Assembly: GCF_900177615.1 (NCBI RefSeq)
Contig: NZ_FXAP01000006.1
Coordinates: 186,001 to 250,000, forward strand
Direction of reading: 5' to 3'
Length of the DNA stretch: 64,000 nt
Source: Plantibacter flavus
GTDB lineage: Bacteria > Actinomycetota > Actinomycetes > Actinomycetales > Microbacteriaceae
Below are positions 54,797 through 63,428 of this stretch, in pieces. The notes under the pieces were generated by a model. That model saw only the letters and a program-made list of their open reading frames with translations, did not search any database and had not been told where the DNA came from. Made by a program: the position numbers and the translations under genes. Each line of letters opens with the position of its first letter. Position 1 is the first letter of the stretch.

Positions 54797-54924
54797 GCCA
54801 GCGCGGTGCGCTGACGCGAGGAGAAGTGACTCGGCGTGGGCGCGACCCACACGCGTGAGCGCGGGTCTCTGGAGACCCGCGCTCACGCCCATGCCCCGCG
54901 GTGACGTCAGCGCACCGCGCTGGC
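54797..54924. repeat. palindromic MITE/REP-like element, unit D2 (128 bp)
   Basis: Perfect 19-base ends (54797-54815 and 54906-54924). Its core repeats about 60 bases of unit D1 almost exactly, including the 15-base-arm palindrome, so D1 and D2 are tandem relatives 38 bases apart. They fill the gap between the convergent stops at 54608 and 54943. Confidence 0.85.
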
Positions 54925-54942
54925 ATCACCCGAAGGAACGGA

Positions 54943-56934
54943 TCAGACCCGGAGGTCGAGCCAGGCGACCTGCTCCGGGGTCAGCTTCAGGGACAGGGCG
55001 TCGGTCGACGAACGCGTCTCCTCGATGGACCGCGGCCCGATGAGGGCGAAGGTCGGGAAGTCCTGCGCCAGCACATAGGCCAGGGCGATCGCGGTCGGTG
55101 CGACACCCAGCTCAGAGCCCAGCTGCCGGGCGCGGGCCAACCGCTCGAAGTTGTCGTCGCTGTAGTAGCAGCGCACGAGATCCGGGTCCGACAGGTCCTC
55201 GGGCTCGGCACGCCCGGTGAAGAAGCCGCGCGCCTGCGACGACCACGGCAGCAGCGGCGTCTTCGTCTCCTCGAGCCACGCGCGGCTCGTCGGATCCGTC
55301 ACCTCCACACATCCTGCCCACGGCACGTCGAGGGCGCGAGCGAGACCGAAGTGGTTGCTCAACGCCGCGAAGCCCCGCTTCCCGTTCGCCGCCGCATAGG
55401 CGTTCGCCTCCTCGAACCGCTCGATCGACCAGTTTGAGCCACCGAACGCACGGATGCGACCGGCCTCGGCGTGCTCGTTCAGCACGTCGACGAACTCGCC
55501 CACCGGCACCTCGACGTTGTCGCGGTGCATCAGGTACAGGTCGAGGTGGTCGGTGCCGAGCCGGTCGAGGCTCTCGAACAGCTGACGCGAGATCGACTCC
55601 GGGTCGCAGAACGGCGTGTGCGCACCCTTGCCGATCACGACGACGTCGTCGCGGAGGCCACGGTTCGCGAGCCAGCGTCCGAGCAACTGCTCCTGCAGGC
55701 CGTCGCCGTACAGCCAGGCCGTGTCGAAGGCGTTGCCGCCGCGCTCGAAGAAGTCGTCGAACATCGCCGACGCGTGCGACAGGGTCTGCTGGTTGTCGAC
55801 ACCCATCACGAGCCGCGAGATGTCGCGGTCGATGCCGGCGATGCGACCGGTCGGCATCGGGAGCTCGGCGCGTACGGCGAGCGGCCGGCCGGAACCGGTC
55901 GGGATGTCGGTGTCGATCGACTCGAACGGGTACTCGAGGCCGACCGCCTCGCGCCAGCGGTCGAGGGTCGCCGCGTTGCCGAGCGAGTCCGCCCAGCGCA
56001 TCTGCGGCGCCTGACCGGCGTCGGCGAACGCAGCGACTGCGTCGGCCTGGATCGCGTACTGCGGTGCCCCGGGGATGTGGATCGACTCCGTGCCCGAGAT
56101 GGTGCGGACCTCGATCGTCGAGCCGTCCTCGACCGACGGCAACCACGGGTCGGACACGATGATCTGACCGGTCGAGCCCGTGACGATGACGCGGTTGTCG
56201 TCCTGCACGCGCACGCCGCTCGTGACGTGCGCCGTGATGCCAGACGGGAAGACGAGCGACGCGCTGGCCCACTCGTCGACGCCGGTGGAGCCGATGGTGC
56301 CGTTCCCGGTGACCTCCGTCGGGTCGGCGAACGGCGTGCCCACGGCGGCGCCGGCGATGAGCCGCGCGATGGAGACCGGGTAGCCGCCGACGTCGAGGAT
56401 GCCGCCGCCCGCCAGCTCCGGGTTCATGAGCCGGTGCTCGGCCGGCAGGTTCGCGGCGAACGCGAAGGACGCCTCGATGTGCTCGACCTCGCCGATGGCG
56501 CCGGACGTCACGAGTTCGACGAGCTTGGCCGTCTGCGGGTGGAAGCGGTACATGAACGCCTCGGCGAGGTACACGCCGGCACGACGGGCGGCCTCGATCG
56601 CGAGCATCGCACCGGCGCGGTTCACCGAGAGGGGCTTCTCGCTGACGATGTGCTTGCCGGCTTCCGCCGCTTCGATGACCAGCCGGACGTGCTCCGTGTG
56701 CGGGGTCGCGATGTAGACCGCGTCGACGTCGGGGTCGGCCAGCAACTCGGCGACGGAGCCGTATCCGCGGACTGCAGCCGTACCGTCGCCGAAGCGCTCG
56801 CCGAACTCCTCGGCACGCGACGCGTCACGACTGGCGACGGCGGCGAGTCGACCGGTGCGACTCGCGTGCAGCTCGGTCGCGAACCGTTCGGCGATCGTTC
56901 CGGGTCCGATGATCCCCCAGGCGACGTGTTCCAT
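54943..56934 (-). CDS. two-domain fusion: Gfo/Idh/MocA oxidoreductase plus aldo/keto reductase
   Basis: 663 aa. Residues 1-335 are a complete Gfo/Idh/MocA dehydrogenase (WGIIGPGTIAERFATELHAS; catalytic-lysine motif HIVSEKPLSVN; LMNPELAGGGILDVGGYPVS). Residues 350-663 are a complete AKR barrel with the tetrad D/Y in AFDTAWLYGDGLQEQLLGRW, K in VVIGKGAH and H in DLYLMHRDN. No stop or frameshift lies between. GGAG precedes the ATG. Both halves use NAD(P), so the enzyme may perform coupled sugar oxidation and reduction on one intermediate. It is divergent from a LacI gene with a perfect 20-bp operator, and converges with the transporter, whose sugar may be its substrate. Confidence 0.9.
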   Translation of the reverse strand: MEHVAWGIIGPGTIAERFATELHASRTGRLAAVASRDASRAEEFGERFGDGTAAVRGYGSVAELLADPDVDAVYIATPHTEHVRLVIEAAEAGKHIVSEKPLSVNRAGAMLAIEAARRAGVYLAEAFMYRFHPQTAKLVELVTSGAIGEVEHIEASFAFAANLPAEHRLMNPELAGGGILDVGGYPVSIARLIAGAAVGTPFADPTEVTGNGTIGSTGVDEWASASLVFPSGITAHVTSGVRVQDDNRVIVTGSTGQIIVSDPWLPSVEDGSTIEVRTISGTESIHIPGAPQYAIQADAVAAFADAGQAPQMRWADSLGNAATLDRWREAVGLEYPFESIDTDIPTGSGRPLAVRAELPMPTGRIAGIDRDISRLVMGVDNQQTLSHASAMFDDFFERGGNAFDTAWLYGDGLQEQLLGRWLANRGLRDDVVVIGKGAHTPFCDPESISRQLFESLDRLGTDHLDLYLMHRDNVEVPVGEFVDVLNEHAEAGRIRAFGGSNWSIERFEEANAYAAANGKRGFAALSNHFGLARALDVPWAGCVEVTDPTSRAWLEETKTPLLPWSSQARGFFTGRAEPEDLSDPDLVRCYYSDDNFERLARARQLGSELGVAPTAIALAYVLAQDFPTFALIGPRSIEETRSSTDALSLKLTPEQVAWLDLRV

Positions 56935-56986
56935 ATGGTGGTGCTCCTCAACGTTGATCGGCGGTGCGATGGTCTGTGGCGAACGT

Positions 56987-57006
56987 CACCGTGAACGTTC
57001 ACGGTG
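56987..57006. promoter_or_regulatory. LacI-type operator
   Basis: CACCGTGAACGTTCACGGTG is a perfect 20-bp palindrome centred in the divergent gap, 53 bases before the fusion-enzyme start and 25 bases before the LacI start. The central CG step and length match LacI/GalR operators. Confidence 0.88.
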
Positions 57007-57030
57007 TGAGCGTATCAGTACGATGTGACC

Positions 57031-58137
57031 ATGACCAGGCCCCGCGACGATCACGCTCCGGCGCGAGCGACGATCATCGACGTCGCCCGGGTCGCCGGTG
57101 TCTCGCGCCAGACCGTGACCCGCGCGCTCAACGGGATGCGCGACGTCAGCGACGCCACCAGGCAACGGGTCGTCGAGGTCGCGGCCTCGCTCAACTATCG
57201 TCCGAACCGCGCCGCGCAGCACCTGGTGAGCGGCCGGACGACGACGCTCGGACTGGTCGTCGACGACCTGCGGAACCCCTATTACCCGGAGCTCGCGGCC
57301 GCCCTCGTGCAGCAGGCGGCCGAGCGGGGATGGACCGTGTTGGTCGCCGAGGTCGGGGGAGCGGCGAACGCATCGGGCGACCGGCCTGCCGCCGCGGATC
57401 GTGGACCGGACCTCCCCGCCGCGGAACGCGCGCAGCTCGCCGAACTCGCACGGCAGGTCGACGCGGTCGTCGGACGCAACGGCGCGGACCACGGAGCACT
57501 CCAGGGCGCCTTCGCCACGATCCCGTTCGTCTCCCTCGGCGACCACCGCTCAGACGAGTCCGAGGCCGGAGCGGACCCGTCCGGCTCGGAACCCGCGCTG
57601 CAGGTGGCGGGCGTCGACATCGACTTCGAGGACGGCATCCGGCAGGCGCTCGCCCATTTCATCGCGACCGGGCGCCGGTCGATCGCGATGATCGACGCCT
57701 CGGCGGAACCGTCCGGACGACGTCTCGCGTACCGAGCGTTCCTCGAGGAGCACGGCTTGCCGTGGTCGGAGGCGTCCGAGACCTGGGCGGAGGACACCCA
57801 CCAGGGCGGGGTCTCGGCCGCCCTGCGGTGCCGCGCCGCGATGCCCGACGTCGACGCCGTGCTCGTCTTCAACGACGTCATGGCGGTCGGCGTGCTCAAG
57901 GGACTCGCCCGTGCCGGGGTCGGCGTGCCGGAGGACGTGGCCGTCATCGGCATCGACGGACTCGACCTCGGTCGCTTCGTCACCCCTGAGCTCACGAGCG
58001 TGGCCGTCGACAAGGGCGACATCGCGCGGCACAGTCTCGAACTGCTCGACGGCATGATGTCCGGCACGCTCCCGCTCTCGGGGCCGTCCGTCCGACGCTC
58101 GGTGGGTGTCTCGCTCGTCGTCCGCGAGTCCGCCTGA
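57031..58137 (+). CDS. LacI-family transcriptional regulator
   Basis: 368 aa from the ATG at 57031; GTG at 57025 is also possible. TACGAT at 57019-57024 is a good -10 that would place the transcript start on the ATG, so translation is likely leaderless. Helix-turn-helix ATIIDVARVAGVSRQTVTRA and hinge YRPNRAAQHLVSGRTTTLGL, then a sugar-binding domain (HFIATGRRSIAMIDASAEPS; VLVFNDVMAVGVLKGLARAG; VAVIGIDGLDLGRFVTPELT). A Gly/Ala-rich insertion near residues 110-150 is unusual. It should repress the fusion enzyme and itself through the palindrome between them. Confidence 0.9.
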   Translation: MTRPRDDHAPARATIIDVARVAGVSRQTVTRALNGMRDVSDATRQRVVEVAASLNYRPNRAAQHLVSGRTTTLGLVVDDLRNPYYPELAAALVQQAAERGWTVLVAEVGGAANASGDRPAAADRGPDLPAAERAQLAELARQVDAVVGRNGADHGALQGAFATIPFVSLGDHRSDESEAGADPSGSEPALQVAGVDIDFEDGIRQALAHFIATGRRSIAMIDASAEPSGRRLAYRAFLEEHGLPWSEASETWAEDTHQGGVSAALRCRAAMPDVDAVLVFNDVMAVGVLKGLARAGVGVPEDVAVIGIDGLDLGRFVTPELTSVAVDKGDIARHSLELLDGMMSGTLPLSGPSVRRSVGVSLVVRESA

Positions 58138-58229
58138 GCCAGTCCGCCTGGCCGCTCCGCAGGGCCCCCGCCTGAGCCGCACCGGCCCCATCGTCCGGAC
58201 GGTCGCGGAGGACACGGCAGACTGGTCCC

Positions 58230-58877
58230 ATGTCTGAACTCCTCGCCCTCTGTCGCGTCGAAGCCCTCCAGATGGACGACGGCTCGATCGGTGTCACCGC
58301 GATCGACAAGCGGCCCGTCGACGAGCCGCTGCACGTGCGGCCGATGGGGCTGTACGGCGACGTGCAGGCCGATCGCAAACACCACGGCGGTCTGACGAAG
58401 GCGCTCTACGCCTACGCCGAGGAGGACGCGCGGTTCTGGGAGGGTGAGCTCGGTCGGGAGATCACGCCGGGGCTGTTCGGCGAGAACCTCCGCACGCAGG
58501 GGCTCGACGTGAACGGTGCCGAGATCGGTGAACGCTGGCGGATCGGCGACACCCTCGTCGTCGAGGTGACCTGCCCGCGCACCCCGTGCGGCACGTTCCA
58601 GCGGCGCCTGGGCGAGCCACGGTGGGTGAAGCGCTTCGCCGACGCCGCACGGCCCGGTGCCTACCTCAAAGTGCTCAAGAGTGGGACGGTGCAGGCGGGC
58701 GACCCGATCGAGATCGTCCGACAACCCGGCCACGGCGTGACGATCGCCTCCTGGTTCGCCGCGGCGGACGAAGCGCAGGCGGTCACCCTCGAGCAGTCGG
58801 AGCAGTCGGGCGCCGTGGTGCTGGCCCCCGAGATCCATGAGTCGATCAAGCAGCTCCGCCGCAAGCGGACCGTCTGA
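58230..58877 (+). CDS. MOSC-domain protein (YiiM type)
   Basis: 215 aa, the YiiM length. MOSC domain with LYGDVQADRKHHGGLTKALY, FGENLRTQGLDVNGAEIGE and the conserved cysteine in TCPRTPCGTFQRRLG (about residue 120), the residue expected to carry sulfur or bind molybdenum cofactor. YiiM proteins transfer electrons to reduce N-hydroxylated compounds. It stands alone, 92 bases after the LacI gene. Confidence 0.88.
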   Translation: MSELLALCRVEALQMDDGSIGVTAIDKRPVDEPLHVRPMGLYGDVQADRKHHGGLTKALYAYAEEDARFWEGELGREITPGLFGENLRTQGLDVNGAEIGERWRIGDTLVVEVTCPRTPCGTFQRRLGEPRWVKRFADAARPGAYLKVLKSGTVQAGDPIEIVRQPGHGVTIASWFAAADEAQAVTLEQSEQSGAVVLAPEIHESIKQLRRKRTV

Positions 58878-59027
58878 GGGCTGCCGTCGCGTCCGCACAC
58901 CTGTGCGACCGCTGAGTGCAAGCCCCGGCCGGAACAGCCCGGAAGCGGACGCTGTTGCATACCATGGAGCCGAAGACCGGAGCACGCGGGGACCCCGCAC
59001 GGTGCTCGGCACGAAGGAGGAGTCACG

Positions 59028-59576
59028 ATGAGTGCAGCAGACGAGCAGAGCACGACGACCGAGCGCGCGGTGCTGGCCGGCGGATGCTTCTGGGGCATGG
59101 AAGACCTCGTCCGGAAGATGCCGGGCGTGAAGTCGACGCGCGTGGGCTACAGCGGTGGCGACGTCGCCAACGCCACCTACCGCAACCACGGCACCCACGC
59201 GGAGGCCCTCGAGGTCGTCTTCGACCCGAGCAGGCTGTCCTTCCGCGAGCTCCTGGAGTTCTTCTTCCAGATCCACGACCCGTCGACGAAGAACCGTCAG
59301 GGCAACGACGTCGGCATGAGCTACCGCTCGGCGATCTTCTTCACCTCGCCCGAGCAGGAGCGCGTCGCACGCGACACGATCGCCGACGTCGACGCCTCAG
59401 GGCTCTGGCCCGGCAAGGTCGTCACCGAGGTCGAGCCGGTCTCCGAGTTCTGGGAAGCCGAGCCGGAGCACCAGGACTACCTGGAGCGCATCCCGTGGGG
59501 CTACACCTGCCACTTCGTGCGCCCGGGCTGGAAGCTCCCTCGCCGTGCCGAGGTCGCGGAACAGGCCACCGCGTAA
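59028..59576 (+). CDS. msrA: peptide-methionine (S)-S-oxide reductase
   Basis: 182 aa. The catalytic motif [17 protein letters not shown] (Cys about residue 19) is complete. [42 protein letters not shown] and the C-terminal [14 protein letters not shown] are family blocks. It repairs oxidised methionine in proteins. AAGGAGGAGTCACG precedes the ATG. A terminator hairpin with a TTCG loop follows. Confidence 0.95.
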   Translation: MSAADEQSTTTERAVLAGGCFWGMEDLVRKMPGVKSTRVGYSGGDVANATYRNHGTHAEALEVVFDPSRLSFRELLEFFFQIHDPSTKNRQGNDVGMSYRSAIFFTSPEQERVARDTIADVDASGLWPGKVVTEVEPVSEFWEAEPEHQDYLERIPWGYTCHFVRPGWKLPRRAEVAEQATA

Positions 59577-59580
59577 GCAC

Positions 59581-59629
59581 GTCCACGGCGCCCGGCACTT
59601 CGGTGTCGGGCGCTGTCCTGTGCGTGGAC
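59581..59629. terminator. hairpin with UUCG tetraloop after msrA
   Basis: GGCGCCCGGCAC-TTCG-GTGTCGGGCGCT (inner stem 59587-59614, with a G-U pair) is enclosed by GTCCACG/CGTGGAC (59581-59587 and 59623-59629). It lies directly past the msrA stop and before the end of the minus-strand gene. Confidence 0.8.
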
Positions 59630-59637
59630 GGGCAGGC

Positions 59638-60070
59638 TCAGACGCCGTCGGCGCGCGAGGAGTTGACGGCGTCGGAGGCCAGTCGTGGCGCGAACCGCGG
59701 GTCGAACTGCAGCGGTGGATCGTCGGGTGATGCCAGTGACGGCTTGCCGAGGCGGACCCATTCGAGGTACTGGAGATAGGGGTCGGACCCGGCATCGACC
59801 GGCGCATCGACGATGCGCTTGCGTCCCCACGGCCACTTCCACCCCACGATCAGCATCCTACGGACGGTTCCTGAAGATCCGCGGACCATCGCGCCACGAT
59901 CTCGCAACGATGCCTCCAGTCGTCGGTGGCATTCGCTTGACGGATAGAAAGTTGTCCACCAGCCGTCGGTGCTGTCATGATGAAGCACGGCGGAGATAGC
60001 TAGACGGTCGAGATACTTCGAGGGTTGTCCGGACCCGGTCGCTGCATCTGCCGAGAGAGGTCGTTCCATG
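59638..60070 (-). CDS. hypothetical protein, start uncertain
   Basis: 143 aa if started at the ATG at 60068-60070; a later start at M-L-I-V-G-W-K-W-P-W-G would give about 75 aa. The most gene-like parts are GWWTTFYPSSECHRRLEASL, MLIVGWKWPWGRKR and SDPYLQYLEWVRLGKPS. Composition is less GC-rich than neighbours. No family recognised. The 5' end would overlap the start of the small plus-strand gene at 60068 by three bases. Confidence 0.5.
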
Positions 60071-60289
60071 GGCTCCACCGGCAGCGAGACGTCCGAACTC
60101 CGCCGCGCCTGGGTGGAGCAGCTGGCGGCCGACCGCTTCGGCGTCTTCGAGGGCGACCGGCGGATCGGGTTCATCGACGTGGACTGGCCGCTGCACGTCG
60201 CCCTGCGTGGGGCCGACTACGAGACGGCGGTCGAAATCGATCGGGCGATCCGGTTCGACCAGGCGCTGCGAGCGGTCCTCGGCGACTGA
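60068..60289 (+). CDS. 73-aa hypothetical protein
   Basis: GAGAGG lies 8 bases before the ATG. The sequence is balanced and foldable (RRAWVEQLAADRFGVFEGDR; RIGFIDVDWPLHVALRGADY; IDRAIRFDQALRAVLGD), with alternating hydrophobic strands and helices. No family recognised. The 99-base gap to the LON-domain gene could hold a separate promoter. Confidence 0.55.
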   Translation: MGSTGSETSELRRAWVEQLAADRFGVFEGDRRIGFIDVDWPLHVALRGADYETAVEIDRAIRFDQALRAVLGD

Positions 60290-60388
60290 GTCGCCTCCGG
60301 TGTCCGGCGACTATGATCACAGCACGGTTCGGGTGGACGGTCCGCCGGGCGGTAACCGGTGGGACCTGCGAGACGGAGGGAGAGTGAC

Positions 60389-61084
60389 ATGACCGACTCC
60401 TTCAGTGCCGAGCCGTGGGCATCCGGCCTCCCGGTCCTCGAACTGCCGATGTTCCCACTCGGCTCCGTGCTGTTCCCGCACATGCCACTCGCCCTGCGGC
60501 TCTTCGAGGAGCGCTACCTCACGATGCTGGCGCACCTCCTCGAGGCGGAGGATCCGGCGTTCGGCGTGGTGCTCATCGAGCGCGGCCGCGAGACGGGTGG
60601 CGGTGAACACCGGTTCCGCACCGGGACGGTGGCCGAGATCGTCGAGGTCGACGGCGGCGAGGGGTTCGTCGCGGTGATCGCCGAGGGCGGCCAGCGGTTC
60701 GAGGTGACCGACTGGTTGCCCGACGACCCGTACCCGCGCGCCGAGATCCGCGCGCTCGAGGACCTGGAGTGGGACGAGCGCTGGGAGCGGCTGCGGGACG
60801 AGACCGAGGCGGCGGTGCGGCGTTCGCTCGCCGTGGCCAGCGAGTTCAGTGAGCAGCAGTGGGCCTCGGTCGTGGAACTCGCCGACGATCCGCTGGAGTC
60901 GTCGTGGCAGCTCGCGGGCATCGCCCCGGTGAGCGAGATCGACCAGATGCGGTTCCTCTCGGCCGGTTCGCTCGAAGAGCTGCTGGTCGGTGTGCGCGAT
61001 CGCGCCACCGAGGCCGGCGAGGCGTTCATCGCGGGCGGTATCGCCGACGCGGACGACGAGGACTGGGACGTCCTCGGCGGCTGA
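60389..61084 (+). CDS. stand-alone LON substrate-binding domain protein
   Basis: 231 aa from ATG 60389, with GGAGGGAGAG upstream. LON N-domain signature: LPMFPLGSVLFPHMPLALRL, FEERYLTMLAHLL, FGVVLIERGRETGGGEHRFR, GTVAEIVEVDGGEGFVAVIA. No ATPase or protease domain follows, so it resembles YcaD/LonN-type adaptors and not the protease itself. The C-terminal half is helical and ends acidic (DADDEDWDVLGG). Function unknown. It is followed by a repeat region. Confidence 0.88.
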   Translation: MTDSFSAEPWASGLPVLELPMFPLGSVLFPHMPLALRLFEERYLTMLAHLLEAEDPAFGVVLIERGRETGGGEHRFRTGTVAEIVEVDGGEGFVAVIAEGGQRFEVTDWLPDDPYPRAEIRALEDLEWDERWERLRDETEAAVRRSLAVASEFSEQQWASVVELADDPLESSWQLAGIAPVSEIDQMRFLSAGSLEELLVGVRDRATEAGEAFIAGGIADADDEDWDVLGG

Positions 61085-61096
61085 GCCCCGAAGTGG

Positions 61097-61322
61097 CACC
61101 TCGACGAGCTCGGTGGCCGGGCACACTCGGCCACCGGAAGCTCGCCTCCCGCTCCGCCGCTCGCCGAGCCTCCCGCTCCGCCGCTCGCTGGGCTTCCCGC
61201 TCCGCCGCTCGCTGGGCTTCCCGCTCCGCCGCTCGCTGGGCTTCCCGCTCCGCCGCTCGCTGGGCTTCCCGCTCCGCCGGTCACTGAGCCCCCCTCCGCC
61301 GGTCACTGAGCCTGTCGAAGTG
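61097..61322. repeat. 24-bp minisatellite bracketed by inverted REP-like sequences
   Basis: Unit CTCGCTGGGCTTCCCGCTCC followed by GCCG occurs four times exactly (about 61183-61278), with two diverged units on the left and one on the right. CACCTCGACGAGCTCGGTGG (from 61097) and GTCACTGAGCCTGTCGAAGT (from 61302) are REP-like sequences in opposite orientation, about 19 of 24 bases complementary. It fills most of the 334-base gap between the LON gene and the next operon. Confidence 0.8.
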
Positions 61323-61335
61323 CCCTTGCGCATTC

Positions 61336-61364
61336 GTGGAAACGCTTTACTATTTCCTATAGGA
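61336..61364. promoter_or_regulatory. promoter/operator of the 61.4-kb catabolic operon
   Basis: An AT-rich island in GC-rich surroundings. TCCTATAGGA (61355-61364) is a perfect 10-bp palindrome. GGAAACGCTTTACTATTTCC (61338-61357) also has GGAAA/TTTCC arms, so LacI- and GntR-type sites overlap. It lies 55 bases before the isomerase ATG. Confidence 0.6.
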
Positions 61365-61418
61365 TCTTTTTCACCGGGAGCACCAGCCCCGAGCAGTCCC
61401 TGAGCGCAATGGAGCATC

Positions 61419-62372
61419 ATGACGGATACGACCGCGACCGCGTCGACACCCCGCTGGACCGCCGACACCTGGCCTATCGCCACCTGTCTGCACGGCATCC
61501 CACCCGTCGACCGCAACGGCGTGTCCCTGCACGACGCGGAACCCGAAGCCTGGGACGACCTCTTCGCGCAGGTCGCCGGCGTCGGGTTCACCCTCGCCGA
61601 ACTGCCCGACAGCCACGTCCGGCCCGCCGACCTCGAACCGTCCCGTCGTGACGAGTTCCTCGCCATCGCGAAGTCGCACGGCGTCGGCGTCCCGTCCGTC
61701 CACCTCCAGCGGCAGAGCGTGATCATGCCTGGCCACGAGGAGCGCAACCTCGAGTACGCGCACCGCACGATCGACGCCGCCGCCGAGTGGGGGATGCAGG
61801 TCTTCTCCACCGGCCTGCACCAGCCCTTCAACGACGCGCAGCGCAAGGCGCTGTGGTTCTGGACCGCGCAGGGCCCGAAGGACCCCGACGACCCCGACGT
61901 CTGGAACGCCGCCGTCAGCCGCATCCGCGAGCTCGGCAAGCACGCGGCCGACGTGGGCCTGCCGCTCGCACTCGAGCTCTACGAGGACACCTACCTCGGC
62001 ACCGCCGACAGCGCGGTCCGGTTCGTGGAGGAGGTCGGGCTCGACAACGTCGGCCTGAACCCCGACGTCGCGAACCTCATCCGCCTGCACCGCCCGGTGG
62101 AGGACTGGCGCGAGCTGTTCGCCAAGACCCTGCCGTACGCCAACTACATGCACGTGAAGAACTACACCCGCGACGAGGCGGCCGACGGCAGCTGGGCGAC
62201 GTCCGTGCCGTCCACCATGGACGCCGGACTCATCAACTACCGCCAGGTCTTCCGCGACGCCGTCGACCTCGGCTTCAACGGCATCATCCTGGCCGAGCAC
62301 TACGGCGGCGACAGCCTCGGCATGTGCTCCACCAACCAGAAGTACATCAGGACCCTGCTGCCGCAGGCCTGA
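61419..62372 (+). CDS. sugar phosphate isomerase/epimerase family protein
   Basis: 317 aa, xylose-isomerase-like TIM barrel. GGAG lies 5 bases before the ATG. Metal-ligand residues are visible in the barrel strands: E in PLALELYEDTY, D/N in VGLNPDVANLIRLH, H in NYMHVKNY and E in GIILAEHYGGDS. It would isomerise or epimerise a sugar or sugar acid. First gene of an operon with a dehydrogenase and an SDR. Confidence 0.87.
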   Translation: MTDTTATASTPRWTADTWPIATCLHGIPPVDRNGVSLHDAEPEAWDDLFAQVAGVGFTLAELPDSHVRPADLEPSRRDEFLAIAKSHGVGVPSVHLQRQSVIMPGHEERNLEYAHRTIDAAAEWGMQVFSTGLHQPFNDAQRKALWFWTAQGPKDPDDPDVWNAAVSRIRELGKHAADVGLPLALELYEDTYLGTADSAVRFVEEVGLDNVGLNPDVANLIRLHRPVEDWRELFAKTLPYANYMHVKNYTRDEAADGSWATSVPSTMDAGLINYRQVFRDAVDLGFNGIILAEHYGGDSLGMCSTNQKYIRTLLPQA

Positions 62373-62399
62373 TCCAGACGACCACAGGAGAGCTTCATC

Positions 62400-63353
62400 A
62401 TGACCACACACACCATCGCCGTCGTCGGATCGGGGTACATGGGCGGCGGCATCGCCCAGGTGCTCGCGCTGTCCGGCGCCACCGTCCGCATCGCCGACAT
62501 CTCCGAGGAGATCGCGCGCAAGAACTACGACCGCCTCATCGCCGAGGCCGAGCAGTTCGTCGCCGACGGCCTCTTCCCCGCCGACGCCGTGGAGCGGATC
62601 CGCGCCAACGTCTCGCCCGCCGCCTCCATCGAGGAGGCCGTCACCGGAGCCGACTTCATCGAGGAGGCCGTCCCCGAGAAGATCGAGATCAAGCACGAGA
62701 CCCTCCGTCGCATCAGCGCCGCAGCCTCGCCCGACGCCATCATCGGCTCGAACACCTCGACCATCCTCATCGGTTCGCTCGCCGAGGCCGTCACGAACCC
62801 GGAGCGGTTCCTCGGCGTCCACTTCTCGAACCCGGCCCCGTTCATCCCCGGTGTCGAACTCATCCCGCACGAGACCACCGCCGATGCGGCGATCGCCACC
62901 GTCGAGGAGATCGTCGCAGCGACCGGCAAGGAGACCGCCCGCGTCAAGGACGCCACCGGCTTCGTGCTCAACCGTCTGCAGTACGCGCTGTTCCACGAGG
63001 CGACGCAACTCGTCGAGGAGGGCGTCGCGACGCCCGAGGACATCGACACGATCGTCCGCACCACCTTCGGCTTCCGGCTCCCCGTCTTCGGCCCCTTCGC
63101 GATCGCCGACATGGCCGGACTCGACGTGTACTCGTTCTGCTACGCGTCGCTCCAGACCCGGTGGCCCGAACGGTTCGCCACGCCCGACTCCCTCAAGGAG
63201 CTCGTCGACGCCGGCAAGTTCGGCACCAAGTCGGGTGCCGGCTACCTCGACGTCCCGGCCGACCGCACCCCCGAGCTGATCGCCTACCGCAACAAGGCGT
63301 ACGTCGCGATCAAGCAGCTCATGGACGAGCTCGGCCCCGCGCCCATCAACTGA
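62400..63353 (+). CDS. 3-hydroxyacyl-CoA dehydrogenase family protein
   Basis: 317 aa. Rossmann motif IAVVGSGYMGGGIAQVLALS at the N-terminus, IIGSNTSTI, the catalytic-His region RFLGVHFSNPAPFIPGVELI and the helical C-terminal domain (DATGFVLNRLQYALFHEATQ). Members of this fold also include L-gulonate 3-dehydrogenase and carnitine dehydrogenase; beside a sugar isomerase and SDR, a sugar-acid or polyol substrate is more likely than an acyl-CoA (inference). AGGAGAG precedes the ATG. Confidence 0.85.
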   Translation: MTTHTIAVVGSGYMGGGIAQVLALSGATVRIADISEEIARKNYDRLIAEAEQFVADGLFPADAVERIRANVSPAASIEEAVTGADFIEEAVPEKIEIKHETLRRISAAASPDAIIGSNTSTILIGSLAEAVTNPERFLGVHFSNPAPFIPGVELIPHETTADAAIATVEEIVAATGKETARVKDATGFVLNRLQYALFHEATQLVEEGVATPEDIDTIVRTTFGFRLPVFGPFAIADMAGLDVYSFCYASLQTRWPERFATPDSLKELVDAGKFGTKSGAGYLDVPADRTPELIAYRNKAYVAIKQLMDELGPAPIN

Positions 63354-63428
63354 GCGCCGCACCGACCTGGCGCAACGTCCGACTCGATCGGACACCAGAC
63401 TTCACCACTCCACGCAGAAAGGCCGGCC

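Noticed and set aside
60389-61084. Truncated Lon protease pseudogene
   Set aside because: The frame is intact with its own ribosome site and an acidic C-terminus; stand-alone LON-domain proteins of this length are a normal family.
61136-61320. Possible CRISPR array
   Set aside because: Units are directly adjacent 24-mers without unique spacers, so it is a minisatellite; no cas genes are present.
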